64,000 bases of DNA. Origin: Kazachstania africana CBS 2517. Taxonomy: Eukaryota > Ascomycota > Saccharomycetes > Saccharomycetales > Saccharomycetaceae. Every line of letters starts with the position of its first letter. Position 1 is the first letter of the stretch. The notes below the pieces were generated by a model that saw nothing but the letters and a program-made list of their open reading frames with translations, did not search any database and was not told the DNA's origin. The stretch spans positions 248,001 through 312,000 of the forward strand of contig NC_018951.1 of the NCBI RefSeq assembly GCF_000304475.1, in the 5' to 3' direction. Below, piece by piece: positions 9,344 to 19,693 of the stretch. The position numbers were made by a program, and so were the translations under genes.

Positions 9344-12300
9344 ATGAAGATGTTAACTAAGTTCGAGTCCAAGTCCACTAGAGTTAAGGGAATTGCATTC
9401 CATCCTTCTAGACCATTGGTCTTGGTCGCTCTATTTTCATCAACTATTCAACTTTGGGATTATAGAATGGGTACTTTATTACATAGGTTCGAAGGTCACG
9501 ATGGTCCAGTTCGTGGAATTGACTTCCACCCAACTCAACCAATATTCGCCTCTACTGGTGACGACGCCACTATTAGGATTTGGTCTCTAGACACTAATAA
9601 ATGTCTATACACTTTCACAGGCCATTTAGATTATGTTCGTACCGTTTTCTTCCATCATGAATTACCATGGCTTATTTCTGCATCTGATGATCAAACTATT
9701 AGAATTTGGAACTGGCAAAACAGAAAAGAAATCGCCTGTTTAACAGGTCACAATCATTTCGTCATGTGTGCCCAATTCCATCCCACTGAAGATTTAGTCG
9801 TTTCTGCATCGTTGGATGAAACTGTTAGGGTCTGGGATATTTCTGGTTTAAGAAAGAAACATTCCGCTCCGGGTGCAATGTCCATGGAAGACCAAATGAT
9901 CGCTCAACAAAATCTGCTGGATGGTGGCTTTGGTGACTGTGTAGTTAAATTTATCTTAGAAGGACACACTAGGGGTGTTAACTGGGCATCGTTTCACCCA
10001 ACTTTACCATTAATCGTTTCTGGTGGTGATGATCGTCAAGTTAAATTATGGAGAATGAGCTCTACAAAGGCCTGGGAAATCGATTCATGTAGGGGCCATA
10101 CAAATAATGTCGATTGTGTTATTTTCCATCCACAACAAAATTTAATCATTTCTGCCGGCGAAGATAAGACATTAAGAGTATGGGATCTAGATAAAAGGGT
10201 TCCTGTCAAACAATTTAAGAGAGAAAATGATAGATTTTGGCTAGTTGCAGCTCATCCAACAATTAATTTATTTGGTGCCGCACACGATTCTGGTATAATG
10301 ATCTTCAAATTAGATCGTGAAAGACCTTGTAGTGTAATTCATCAAAATCAACTCTTATTTGTCAATAAAGCTAAAGAAATTCAGTCATTTGACTACCAGA
10401 AGAAAGTTACATCCTTACCATTCGCAAATTTAAAAAAGATTGGACAAACTTGGAGTGCCTTCAGAAGTATTTCTTACAATCCATCTCAACATTCCATCTT
10501 GGTTAATGAAGGTAATGACAAATTCGCTTTAGTCATTCTTCCAAAACAACCAGCAGGTGCTGTTGATCCTTCAAGTGTCCTAGAAGACACTGGTTCCTTC
10601 GCTACTTTTGTCGCACGTAATAGATTCGTCGTTTACAATAAGAGTACTGAATCTATAGAAGTACGCTCTTTGGAAAATAAAGTAACAAAATCTATCAAGA
10701 TCGAAGATCCAATCAAAGATATCGTTTACGGAGGTCCGGGATCCATTTTAATTCTACAATCAAGAGAAGTTGTTTTATTCGATGTTCAACAAGGAAAAAA
10801 ACTAGCTTCTGTGGCTGCTAAGAATGTCAAATATGTTTCATGGTCAAATGACGGTCAATACATTGCATTAATGAGTAAACATACAATAACTATTGTTACC
10901 AAGAGATTAGAACTTGTCAACTCAATGCATGAGACCATTAGAATCAAGAGTGCCGCTTGGGATGAAAGTGGTATTTTGATCTATTCAACGCTTAACCACA
11001 TTAGATATTCTTTATTAAATGGGGACAGAGGTATCATCAAAACTTTGGAAAATACTTTATACATCACAAAAGTTCAAGATAAATTTGTTTATACATTGAA
11101 TAGAGAAGGAGAAATTGAAATCATCAAAATCGATCCAACTGAATATCGTTTCAAGAAAGCTTTGGTTAACAAAAACTTCCCAGAAGTTTTAAAGCTGATT
11201 AGAAATTCCAATCTTGTCGGTCAAAATATCATATCTTATTTACAAAAGAAAGGTTATCCAGAAATTGCTCTACAATTCGTACAAGATACACAAGTACGTT
11301 TCGATTTAGCCTTGGAATCAGGTAATTTGAAGGTTGCTTTAGAAGAAGCCAACAAGTTAAATAAGAGTTGCACTTGGGAAAAGTTGAATAAGGAAGCCTT
11401 AGCTCAAGGTGATATTGAATTATCTGAAATGATATATCAAACTCAACATTCCTTTGACAAACTTTCATTTTTGTATCTATTGACTGGTGATTCTTTGAAA
11501 TTAGGTAAGATGGAAACTATTGCTAAAAGTCGTAATGATCCATCAAGTATCCTATTGAATTCTTTTTACAATGATTCCAGAGAAGCAAGAGCTTCTATGT
11601 TTGCTGAACTGGGTTCCCCATATCTAGCTTATGCCATTGCCAAGACTAATGGCGACGAAGCTACCGCTGCAGCATATCTAGAACAAGCTGGGATCGATGA
11701 ACAAGATGTTGTACTACCAGATAATTTCAAGAAAGATGCTCAAATTGAAGAACCAAAGCTGACGCCCCCCTTCCAAAAATGGCCTTTCAAGGAAGCTGAA
11801 CCAACTTTCTTCGAAAAAGCCTTATCAGGTCAATTCGAAGATTTATACATCGATGATAAGGAAACTAAAGGTATCGAAACTAAAGAATTCACCAACGAAG
11901 GTGAAGAAGAAAGTGGTTTCTTTGCTGATGAAGATTTACCTGTAGAAGATGATGATGCTTGGGATATGGGCGATGAAGATTTAGAAATCCCTGAAGAAAT
12001 TAAACAAAGTGAAGAAGGGGACATATCTAATCTTGTTCAAACAGAGGAGGCTAATGAAACTGCAACTTGGGTAAAGAATTCTAAACTACCGGCAATACTA
12101 GCTGCATCAGGGGCTTTTGAAGCCGCTGCTCAAGCATTAAATAAACAAGCTGGTATTGTAGAATTTGAGCCACTAAGAAAATACTTCTTGAACACATACC
12201 ATGGTTGTAGAACATGCATGACCGCTACTCCAGCTGAACTTCCCGCGATTGTAGGCTATACACGTTCAAATGCTGATGCCATTGAATCAAGTGAAAGTTT

Positions 12301-12964
12301 CCCAAAGATTGCAGGTATAGATATCATTTCGGAAAAGATGAACGAGGGTTACAAATTATTCAAGGCCAATAAATTGGAAAGTGCTATTGAAGTTTTCCGT
12401 GAAGTTATTTACCGTACAGTGCTCTTGGCGGTGGATAATGACGAAGACGAAGAAACTGCACACAAGACTCTAAAAAAAGCCAGAGAATATATTTTAGGGT
12501 TATCTATTGAGTTGGCCCGTCGTGCTCTTCCAGCGGACGACATCAAACGTAATTTGGAACTGGCTGCATATTTCACTAGAGCAAAACTTGCGTCTACCCA
12601 CAGAAGTAATGCTCTTCAGGTTGCTATGTCACAAAATTTCAAGCACAAGAATTATGTTCAAGCATCTGTCTTCGCCGCTGAGTTCTTAAAGATTGTTCCT
12701 TCTGGTCCACGTGCTGACCAAGCTCGTAAGATAAAGGATAGGGCCGACACGATTGCACACGATGCTCTCGCTTTAGATTTCGATGCATATGCACAATTTG
12801 AAATATGTGCATCTACTTTCACACCGATTTACAAGGACACTCCATCCACCATCGACCCATTGACTGGCGCCACCTATCACGCCTCAGAAAAGGGCAAACT
12901 TGATAAGATCGCTTTGATCTCCAAGATCGGCGCTCCTGCCTCTGGTTTGAGAATCCAGCTATGA
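9344..12964 (+). CDS. COP1: Alpha subunit of the COPI coat
   Basis: A 1206-residue protein matching alpha-COP in length (about 1201) and layout. The start MKMLTKFESKSTRVKGIAFH and the following WD40 blades (about 1-320) form the first propeller, which binds dilysine cargo signals; repeats such as GHDGPVRGIDFHPTQP and GEDKTLRVWD are clear. A second propeller and alpha-solenoid follow. An acidic region at about 840-900 precedes the C-terminal domain, which binds epsilon-COP. COPI vesicles return proteins from the Golgi to the ER. In S. cerevisiae COP1 is YDL145C on chromosome IV, but here it sits between CRR1 and TUB4, both chromosome XII genes. Confidence 0.97.
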   Translation: MKMLTKFESKSTRVKGIAFHPSRPLVLVALFSSTIQLWDYRMGTLLHRFEGHDGPVRGIDFHPTQPIFASTGDDATIRIWSLDTNKCLYTFTGHLDYVRTVFFHHELPWLISASDDQTIRIWNWQNRKEIACLTGHNHFVMCAQFHPTEDLVVSASLDETVRVWDISGLRKKHSAPGAMSMEDQMIAQQNLLDGGFGDCVVKFILEGHTRGVNWASFHPTLPLIVSGGDDRQVKLWRMSSTKAWEIDSCRGHTNNVDCVIFHPQQNLIISAGEDKTLRVWDLDKRVPVKQFKRENDRFWLVAAHPTINLFGAAHDSGIMIFKLDRERPCSVIHQNQLLFVNKAKEIQSFDYQKKVTSLPFANLKKIGQTWSAFRSISYNPSQHSILVNEGNDKFALVILPKQPAGAVDPSSVLEDTGSFATFVARNRFVVYNKSTESIEVRSLENKVTKSIKIEDPIKDIVYGGPGSILILQSREVVLFDVQQGKKLASVAAKNVKYVSWSNDGQYIALMSKHTITIVTKRLELVNSMHETIRIKSAAWDESGILIYSTLNHIRYSLLNGDRGIIKTLENTLYITKVQDKFVYTLNREGEIEIIKIDPTEYRFKKALVNKNFPEVLKLIRNSNLVGQNIISYLQKKGYPEIALQFVQDTQVRFDLALESGNLKVALEEANKLNKSCTWEKLNKEALAQGDIELSEMIYQTQHSFDKLSFLYLLTGDSLKLGKMETIAKSRNDPSSILLNSFYNDSREARASMFAELGSPYLAYAIAKTNGDEATAAAYLEQAGIDEQDVVLPDNFKKDAQIEEPKLTPPFQKWPFKEAEPTFFEKALSGQFEDLYIDDKETKGIETKEFTNEGEEESGFFADEDLPVEDDDAWDMGDEDLEIPEEIKQSEEGDISNLVQTEEANETATWVKNSKLPAILAASGAFEAAAQALNKQAGIVEFEPLRKYFLNTYHGCRTCMTATPAELPAIVGYTRSNADAIESSESFPKIAGIDIISEKMNEGYKLFKANKLESAIEVFREVIYRTVLLAVDNDEDEETAHKTLKKAREYILGLSIELARRALPADDIKRNLELAAYFTRAKLASTHRSNALQVAMSQNFKHKNYVQASVFAAEFLKIVPSGPRADQARKIKDRADTIAHDALALDFDAYAQFEICASTFTPIYKDTPSTIDPLTGATYHASEKGKLDKIALISKIGAPASGLRIQL

Positions 12965-13151
12965 TTTCCCGTCGTTTTACGTATTAGTTATCTTATATTT
13001 TATGTATATACTCTTATCACTATAATTTTTTAAAATGATTGTTCGGTATAAACAAAACCTGCAAAAATATAAAGATGGGAAAAACGCGTATTTGTATGGA
13101 TCCTGTTCAAAGACATCAACAATAGGAAATAAGTCGATAATTACGAATTAG

Positions 13152-14576
13152 ATGACCGGGGAAATTATTACTATTCAAATTGGGCAATGTGGTAACCATG
13201 TTGGTAAACAATTTTGGTCTCAATTGGCTGACGAACATAATATTGGTGTGGATGGAAGGGCTAAAACTGATGATGACTTGACCTCTTTTCGAGATGATGA
13301 TACTAATCCATTTTTCAAACAATATGAACAGAACAGATACATTCCAAGAGCTTTGTTAATAGATCTAGAGCCTAGTGTTATTAATGATACGATAGCTCAT
13401 CTTCCAGGGTTCTTCGATACAAAGAATTCCTGGGTATCTAGCGAAAGATATGGTGCTGGGAACTCATGGGCTAATGGCTATGCTGAGGGGGACAAGAACC
13501 AAGAGACTTTTCTAAATATGGTTGACAAGGAGCTAGACTCCACAGAAAATCTGGAGGGGTTTCAAATGTTACATTCTGTCGCTGGTGGTACTGGTTCCGG
13601 GTTGGGTTCCAATTTACTCGAAGCGTTAGCAGACAGATACCCTAAAAAGTTTCTAACCACATATTCTGTATTCCCTAGTGATGAATCCGAAGTTGTTGTA
13701 CAACCTTATAACACTATACTGACTCTAAGAAGACTTGCTGAAGATAGCGATGCCTCAATAGTCTTCGACAATAATGCACTGGGAAATTTGACGTCTAGAG
13801 TCTTGAAAACAAGAAATATAGATTATAATCAAACAAACCAGCTAATAACTGCGGTACTATCTTCAATCACCAATTCAATTCGTTTTCCTAACTATATGTA
13901 CACATCGTTGCAAAGTATCTTTTCAACGGTGGTACCCACCCCAGAATTACATTTCCTGACACCTGCTTTCACACCATTTACTTCTGATTATATCAAAGAT
14001 GCAAGGGATATAAAACAAAACACCGCCTATGATGTTTTATTAGATTTGGTAGACGATTCCAACTCATTGGTATCGCAAACTTCAACAAAAGCCATCTATT
14101 TTAATGTCTACAATACAGTGATAGGTAGCAACGACACAATAAATTCAAGCGATATAACGCGTGCTATTTCCAAGCTTCAAAGACGTATACAGTTTGCACC
14201 TTGGTCATCAACCGTAATTCATGTAAATGTCGGAAGAAGATCACCATATCTTGCACATAATGTCGATAGGAAACATGTAAATGGTATGGCTTTAACGAAT
14301 AGTTCTGGAATAATACCGCTTTTCCAAAAATCATGCAATCAATTCGATAAAATTTTCTCCAAGAAGGCATTTTTGAACACATTCCAACAAAAGGATTTGT
14401 TCAAAGAATATGATGAATTCATTGATTCGAGGGAAGTTGTTAGAAATGTAATAGATAATTATTCTGCTGCTGAAGAAAAAAACTATCTCGATGACATATT
14501 ACTAGAAGATGATAATGTGGTCGGCGATTTCAACCAAGACGTTGAGGTGGATGCTGATGGTGATAATTACATGTAA
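13152..14576 (+). CDS. TUB4: Gamma-tubulin
   Basis: A 474-residue tubulin, the length of yeast Tub4 (473). It forms the gamma-tubulin small complex with Spc97 and Spc98 and nucleates microtubules at both faces of the spindle pole body. The N-terminus has the tubulin opening GEIITIQIGQCGNHVG, and the nucleotide signature is AGGTGSG at 144-150. The sequence is divergent from animal gamma-tubulin, and the acidic tail (EVDADGDNYM) is typical of the yeast protein. It follows COP1 and precedes ATG38, matching YLR212C. Confidence 0.96.
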   Translation: MTGEIITIQIGQCGNHVGKQFWSQLADEHNIGVDGRAKTDDDLTSFRDDDTNPFFKQYEQNRYIPRALLIDLEPSVINDTIAHLPGFFDTKNSWVSSERYGAGNSWANGYAEGDKNQETFLNMVDKELDSTENLEGFQMLHSVAGGTGSGLGSNLLEALADRYPKKFLTTYSVFPSDESEVVVQPYNTILTLRRLAEDSDASIVFDNNALGNLTSRVLKTRNIDYNQTNQLITAVLSSITNSIRFPNYMYTSLQSIFSTVVPTPELHFLTPAFTPFTSDYIKDARDIKQNTAYDVLLDLVDDSNSLVSQTSTKAIYFNVYNTVIGSNDTINSSDITRAISKLQRRIQFAPWSSTVIHVNVGRRSPYLAHNVDRKHVNGMALTNSSGIIPLFQKSCNQFDKIFSKKAFLNTFQQKDLFKEYDEFIDSREVVRNVIDNYSAAEEKNYLDDILLEDDNVVGDFNQDVEVDADGDNYM

Positions 14577-14712
14577 TGCAAATATATATGGTAATATGTA
14601 TCTATACTAATAGTATAACATTAAATGCGAATGTCAAAGAAGCACTTATTTTCATATAAAAATAAAGGGAATATTATAATGCTTAAAGGACAACACATCA
14701 GGTAGCGGGCAC

Positions 14713-15473
14713 ATGGCCATTAAAGTAGCTATGATAACATTAAAAGACGTATGTCCATGCTGGCTAGAGAAACTAACGTTCATATTTACTAATGCATAAT
14801 GGTATCCATATAGATTTATATTTTGATTGAAAATGCAGAACAGCAATCACGAAAGGGAAAGGTGAAGAAGGCGATTAGTATATACAAGGTGGCCTGTAAG
14901 GAAATAGATCAGTTATTAGGTTCCATTGAGGATGACGGTGTCGATCAAGACATAATAACTGCGGTTGCATTGCTTAAGAGAAACATTATGCAGACGGTTA
15001 GAGATCTTGAAAACTTTCTTCGAAGAACTAATTTTGATTTCCTTAATAGTGACTCAATTGCCAATAATACACCACCCTCTACTGCCAATACAATACCATC
15101 TAATCTTAGAAATGATAATTTGAATTCGATGTTTCAGAGTACAAAATTAATGACCAATAGTTTAGCCATGTGGGAGCAGGATCAACCAATAGACAATTTT
15201 AGCAGCGATCCTTTTTTGATAACGTTATTGAATCGATTGCAAAATACACTCCTCGACATAACGAAAACATCTGATCATGTAGAAGAGGACGTTTCCCAAC
15301 AATTTCAATTATTTAAAAGAGATTTAATTTGGTACGAACAAAAGAAGTTTAGTGACTTCAATAACCATATAAAGAAGATGAATGACGAAAAGAAGAAGCT
15401 AGAAAATCAAATAACTCGTCAGAAAGAATTATGGGAAGGTTTAGTTGAAAATGTGAAGGCTAAAAAGAGATGA
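14713..15473 (+). CDS. ATG38: Atg38, subunit of the autophagy PI 3-kinase complex I (spliced)
   Basis: The long frame from 14823 has no ATG near its start, because the gene is spliced. Proposed exons are 14713-14748 and 14814-15473, joined in frame. Exon 1 could start at either of two in-frame ATGs, 14713 (231 residues) or 14731 (225 residues); S. cerevisiae Atg38 has 226. The junction reads LKD-IYILIENAEQQSRKGKVKK, a good MIT-type helix, as expected for the Atg38 N-terminus that binds Atg14 and Vps34. The C-terminal third is a charged coiled coil (dimerisation). YLR211C in S. cerevisiae also has an intron near its 5' end. Position between TUB4 and a B-type cyclin agrees. Confidence 0.82.
14749..14813 (+). 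other. ATG38: ATG38 intron
   Basis: A 65-base intron. It starts with the consensus donor GTATGT (14749-14754), has a branch-site-like TACTAAT at 14787-14793 (an alternative AACTAAC lies at 14771-14777), and ends at TAG (14811-14813). The reading frame is continuous across the splice. Confidence 0.8.
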
Positions 15474-15521
15474 AACGAATGTATTAAATTTAAATGTAAC
15501 ATATATAACATAAATGATTGA

Positions 15522-16742
15522 TTAAAATCCTGATATAGCTAGCCATTTTTCAAAAATTTGAACACAGCAACCATATGGCTTAGTTGAATATTTATTCCAA
15601 ACGGCTCTGTGATTGGATTTACCGATTTTGCAATTTTCCAATATACAGTTTACAAGCTCTTCTAATTGTTCCCTTGTATAACCTGAAAAATATACGTGCT
15701 TCAATGACCAGTTTTTATCCATATGAGCTACTATTTTGGCCAAGTAATATGAACCAGCTGCAAGCCAACTCGTTGGCGAACTAATCATTTTTGAATCCAT
15801 TATAGTAGTCTCCAAAAAGTATTTTGCTAAGGTTCTTACCTCATAATCATAATTATCCGCTTTACTTATTCTTCTTAAGAAAGACATTGGTCCCGGCCAG
15901 CCAATTTCAAATTCAAGAGCATTTATCATATATTTTTCAGCTTGAATTATCTCATCTCGTGTATATCTATCATCTAAGACATATGTAAGGTCATCCAAAC
16001 TGGGGCAGTTTATTTCTTCATATTTAGAAGCGATAAACAAGGCAGTGGCTCCAACTAATTGAAGACGATTTAAGGTACTTATTTTCTTTGAAAGAAACCT
16101 ATCCATCAAGTTAATTGTGAGAAATAAAGTTTCTGGTAATAATTGAAATCTGCCATGTGCTTCCACTATCCAGTTCACTAACGTTGCCCGTACGGACCAA
16201 GTTAATTCAGGTTGATGTATTATGTAATTTGGATTTGGAGAATATTTGACTTCTAATTCTTGGAAATAGTGAAAAATGTCCACACTTAATTCTGACACCA
16301 TCACAGGATCATATGTATCTTCGTCAGCTGGATCAGGTACAGAGGAAAATAGGGTTTCAAATGCATAATCTAATAAAATCTTGGATTGTTCCGTATATAC
16401 AGGTAAAAGTCGAGTTGTTATCTTCTCAACTTCATAGTTATTTTGATGTTGAAAACTATCATCTGACAGAACGTCGTTAATTCTCTTCCTCAAACTGTCA
16501 TTGGAATCTCTGTAAATAGAAATAGCATTGTCAGCTTTCTGTGTGTTAGATTCACTTCGATGCTGCCTGTTTGATGCTTGCTGTGTAATATCGCCCAGCA
16601 CAGTCCTTTTAGTCAACGGTTTCGAAACTTTATGGTTCACTCTTCGGTACTGATTCTCTGCTTCAAAATTGATGCCAGCTACTGCAGTTATATTGGATCG
16701 TATGCTGTCATGTGCTGTATAATTACGGTTCGGCTGGTACAT
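15522..16742 (-). CDS. CLB4: B-type mitotic cyclin of the Clb3/Clb4 pair
   Basis: A 406-residue cyclin that activates Cdc28 in S and G2/M phase, with a role in spindle assembly. A destruction box RTVLGDIT lies at 46-53. The cyclin N-box begins near VRATLVNWIVEAHGRF and a C-terminal cyclin fold follows. Clb3 (YDL155W) and Clb4 (YLR210W) are duplicates; the strand and neighbours (ATG38, PNP1) match YLR210W, so I use CLB4. Sequence alone does not separate the two, and if the species kept only one copy it would serve for both. Confidence 0.85.
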   Translation of the reverse strand: MYQPNRNYTAHDSIRSNITAVAGINFEAENQYRRVNHKVSKPLTKRTVLGDITQQASNRQHRSESNTQKADNAISIYRDSNDSLRKRINDVLSDDSFQHQNNYEVEKITTRLLPVYTEQSKILLDYAFETLFSSVPDPADEDTYDPVMVSELSVDIFHYFQELEVKYSPNPNYIIHQPELTWSVRATLVNWIVEAHGRFQLLPETLFLTINLMDRFLSKKISTLNRLQLVGATALFIASKYEEINCPSLDDLTYVLDDRYTRDEIIQAEKYMINALEFEIGWPGPMSFLRRISKADNYDYEVRTLAKYFLETTIMDSKMISSPTSWLAAGSYYLAKIVAHMDKNWSLKHVYFSGYTREQLEELVNCILENCKIGKSNHRAVWNKYSTKPYGCCVQIFEKWLAISGF

Positions 16743-17344
16743 CTTTAGCAGTAACTCCTACTGTACTGGTCTCCAAACAAAAAGTCACAGGTTAACCTGG
16801 AGGTAGTTGTCAATTATAGCTTTGTAGAGGGCAACAATGAATCTCAGCAGGAATAGCTCAACCTAAATTGACCAGCTTTTCATTCGCTCATTTTTTGTGT
16901 TGTGACAGAGGTTTTTGTTTGTTTTGATTTTGGCCTAATCGGGCAAGTTCTTCGAGGAATTTTTCAAAATTGGCAGTAATACTGAGATTATAAGTCTTTT
17001 CAAGTGAAATGTCAGCTATTAATGCCAAGGAAGGCTAGCCCCTTCGGTACGAGTTGACAATCAGATGCAGTCCTAATAGAGGCTATGAAATGCCTGTGCT
17101 TTTCAGAGGTTTCTTGAAAAAACTGACTCCAAAAATTGAGTCATCAAGAGTAACTTGTAGTTGATGCTTGGTAAAGCTTTGAAGGTAGTTTACATCTTGT
17201 CAGTTTGAGAGGTACTTGAAGTTTTGTTGTCTTATATCTGTTGCCATCGTTTTTATAGGAAAGCGTAGAAGAGTTAAAATTGATCCAATGAGGCTCAAGG
17301 AAAAACAAGATTCGTAAGACTCATATAGCTAAAACATAAATACA
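16743..17344. other. Divergent CLB4-PNP1 promoter region
   Basis: Shared promoter of the cyclin and PNP1. It carries TGACTC and TGAGTCAT sites (listed) nearer PNP1, and a TTTGTTTGTTTTG run resembling forkhead sites nearer the cyclin. No gene found. Confidence 0.5.
17124..17144 (+). promoter_or_regulatory. Bas1-like and Gcn4-like sites upstream of PNP1
   Basis: TGACTC at 17124-17129 matches the Bas1 core, and TGAGTCAT at 17137-17144 matches the Gcn4 site (Bas1 can also use this core). They lie about 200 bases before the PNP1 ATG. Purine genes are classic Bas1/Bas2 and Gcn4 targets, so control of purine salvage is plausible but unproven. Confidence 0.45.
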
Positions 17345-18283
17345 ATGAGCACTATCGACATGGATAAGGAGCGTCAATTGATTTCTACATCCTCAGAGTA
17401 TCTTTCGACCCTTTTCAAGGTGCATCAGCAACAACATCCGAAATTAGAACTACCAAAAGTCTTAATTATTTGTGGTTCAGGGTTATCTGGTATAGCACGT
17501 CGTCTTGAAGCAGAAAATCCATTGCCTCTGACTGTAACATATGAATCAATCCCAGGTTTCAAGAAAAGTACTGTTCCTGGCCATTCAGGCTCCTTGGTAT
17601 TTGGAACGATGAACGGGACTCCCGTAGTGTTGATGAACGGTAGATTACATGGGTACGAAGGTCACACAATATACGAGACAGTGTTTCCTTTAAGAGTTAT
17701 AAATGACATGGGGACAGTAAAGACGGTCATTGTCACTAATGCATCCGGTGGGTTGAATTCAAAGTACAAACCATGCGACCTCATGTGTATTTACGATCAT
17801 ATCAATTTTCCTGGACTGGCTGGATTACATCCTTTGAAGGGCCCAAATTTCGACGACATAGGTCCAAGATTTTTGCCATTAAGTGATGCATATGATCTTA
17901 AACTGAGAAAGTTACTATTCGAGAAATTCAATCAATTAAAATTAAATGAAAATAGGAAGTTACATGAAGGTACCTACTGCTTTGTTTCTGGCCCCACTTT
18001 TGAAACAAGAGCTGAATCAAGAATGATAAGGAATTCTGGTGCAGATGCTGTCGGAATGAGTACGGTGCCAGAAGTTATTGTTGCAAGACACTGTGGCTGG
18101 AGAGTATTGGCATTGAGTTTAATTACTAATAGTGTAGTAGTTGATCCACCTGCTAGTGCTTTAGACAAAAACCCTACTCCTCTGGATAAGGGAGTCGCTT
18201 CACATGGTGAAGTTCTAGAGAATAGCAGAATTGCGTCATTGGACGTTGAGAAGCTGATTGCAGCAGTTGTTGAAGATCTGTGA
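17345..18283 (+). CDS. PNP1: Purine nucleoside phosphorylase
   Basis: A 312-residue trimeric-type purine nucleoside phosphorylase that splits inosine and guanosine with phosphate into base plus ribose-1-phosphate in purine salvage and nicotinamide riboside use. Visible motifs are the phosphate-binding GSGLSG (44-49) and GHSG (79-82), RLHGYEG (100-106), TNASGG (131-136), the YCFVSGPTFETRAE segment with its purine-site glutamate, and AVGMSTVPEVIVA. Length and position match S. cerevisiae YLR209C (311 residues). Confidence 0.96.
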   Translation: MSTIDMDKERQLISTSSEYLSTLFKVHQQQHPKLELPKVLIICGSGLSGIARRLEAENPLPLTVTYESIPGFKKSTVPGHSGSLVFGTMNGTPVVLMNGRLHGYEGHTIYETVFPLRVINDMGTVKTVIVTNASGGLNSKYKPCDLMCIYDHINFPGLAGLHPLKGPNFDDIGPRFLPLSDAYDLKLRKLLFEKFNQLKLNENRKLHEGTYCFVSGPTFETRAESRMIRNSGADAVGMSTVPEVIVARHCGWRVLALSLITNSVVVDPPASALDKNPTPLDKGVASHGEVLENSRIASLDVEKLIAAVVEDL

Positions 18284-18462
18284 TTTATATACTTATTTAC
18301 ATAATAAAGCCCCTGTGCATTTTAATAAATACTATCTGTTTTACACAAGCATATTACTTTCACCATTTATCAAATGAGACAAAAATATTCACGTCAAAGA
18401 TTACTTTTCATAATTAAGTAAGAACTATATATATACACATATATTAGTTAATATTCTATTTT

Positions 18463-19377
18463 TTATTGTTCAACTTCACCAGCGGATTCCCATTTACCCT
18501 CTAGGTTTTCTTTCCATAAAGTGACCTTGTTGTCACCGCCAGAAATAGCCAAGATGTTACCTGACAATGACCAGCTTGCTCTCCATAAGACGTCGGGAAA
18601 TCTGTCTTCTTGTAGTACTGTCTTCTTCCATACACCCTTGTTGTTCTCTTGAGTCCAAATGATACAAGTTCTGTCTTGAGATACGCTGGCAATATATGAG
18701 CGTAGTAACACGGATGGTGACCAAGCCACGTCTCTAACCCAATCTGAATGTCCTTCTAACGTATCTTCTAAAACGTAAGTTTGTGCTTCTGGACTATATT
18801 TCCAGACTTTAACTAAATTATCGGCACCACCGGAAACAAATCTACGTAACTCTTGGAAATTATTTGATGTAGAATCGGTACCAGAAGCAGATGCCTTTTC
18901 TTGAATGACTGCTGGTGCCCATGAAACTGAATTTACACCAATAGCATGTGCATCAATGACAATAGGGTTAGTAACACCATTTTCTTTGAACTCTACGACA
19001 GAAATCTTACCATCAGATGAACCGACTAAAAGTACAACGCCGTATTCGTGTGGAGCCCATTGAATGGAGTTAACAGATGCTGAATGTACGGCATGAACTG
19101 CAATTTGAGACCATCTGCCATTTTCTTCCTTCCAGATAATCACTTTACCATCATATGAACAGGAGGCTAAGATAGTACCAAACTTTGGATGTGCCCAATC
19201 AACCCTCCAAACCGGACCTTCGTGTCCAGTCAAAGTGCTGACCAATTTTTGTGATTCACCTTCTACTTCAAAAATCTTGATTGTTTTATCTGATGAGCAT
19301 GTAGCCAGACGTTTACCGTAGTAATCTAGCACAGCATCATGGATCAAATCGTTATGAGCGTTCGTTATAGCAACCAT
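18463..19377 (-). CDS. SEC13: Sec13, COPII outer coat / nucleoporin / SEA complex subunit
   Basis: A 304-residue protein made only of WD40 blades. It pairs with Sec31 in the COPII cage at ER exit sites, with Nup145C in the nuclear pore, and with the SEA complex at the vacuole. Blades are clear, for example [50 protein letters not shown] and [10 protein letters not shown]. Length is close to yeast Sec13 (297). Its orientation between PNP1 and HRD3 matches YLR208W. Confidence 0.97.
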   Translation of the reverse strand: MVAITNAHNDLIHDAVLDYYGKRLATCSSDKTIKIFEVEGESQKLVSTLTGHEGPVWRVDWAHPKFGTILASCSYDGKVIIWKEENGRWSQIAVHAVHSASVNSIQWAPHEYGVVLLVGSSDGKISVVEFKENGVTNPIVIDAHAIGVNSVSWAPAVIQEKASASGTDSTSNNFQELRRFVSGGADNLVKVWKYSPEAQTYVLEDTLEGHSDWVRDVAWSPSVLLRSYIASVSQDRTCIIWTQENNKGVWKKTVLQEDRFPDVLWRASWSLSGNILAISGGDNKVTLWKENLEGKWESAGEVEQ

Positions 19378-19693
19378 GATGTATTGCCGCTTTTTCTTCT
19401 TTCAATGAATCGATTTGTCAAAGACACCTGTAATACTGAGTCTCAAAATATCACAAGGACTAAATAACTCCTTCAATCAATCAATTGACCTCTATTTATA
19501 GGTTACTCAATTTGTTGTTATTAACAGCTGTTTTTACAAGCTTTTTCTTCTATAAATTTTCAACGATAAAATTTCCACGTCCGGGTCATTTTTTGATAAT
19601 CGTAGCAATTCAAGAAAGCCACATTAAACACTCTATAAGAGATGGTATCTAAATGCATTATTCTATTCTAATAAATATGGACTATATAATGTA
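19378..19693. other. SEC13 promoter and HRD3 3' flank
   Basis: An AT-rich stretch between two minus-strand genes, holding the SEC13 promoter and the HRD3 3' end. No gene or RNA recognised. Confidence 0.45.
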
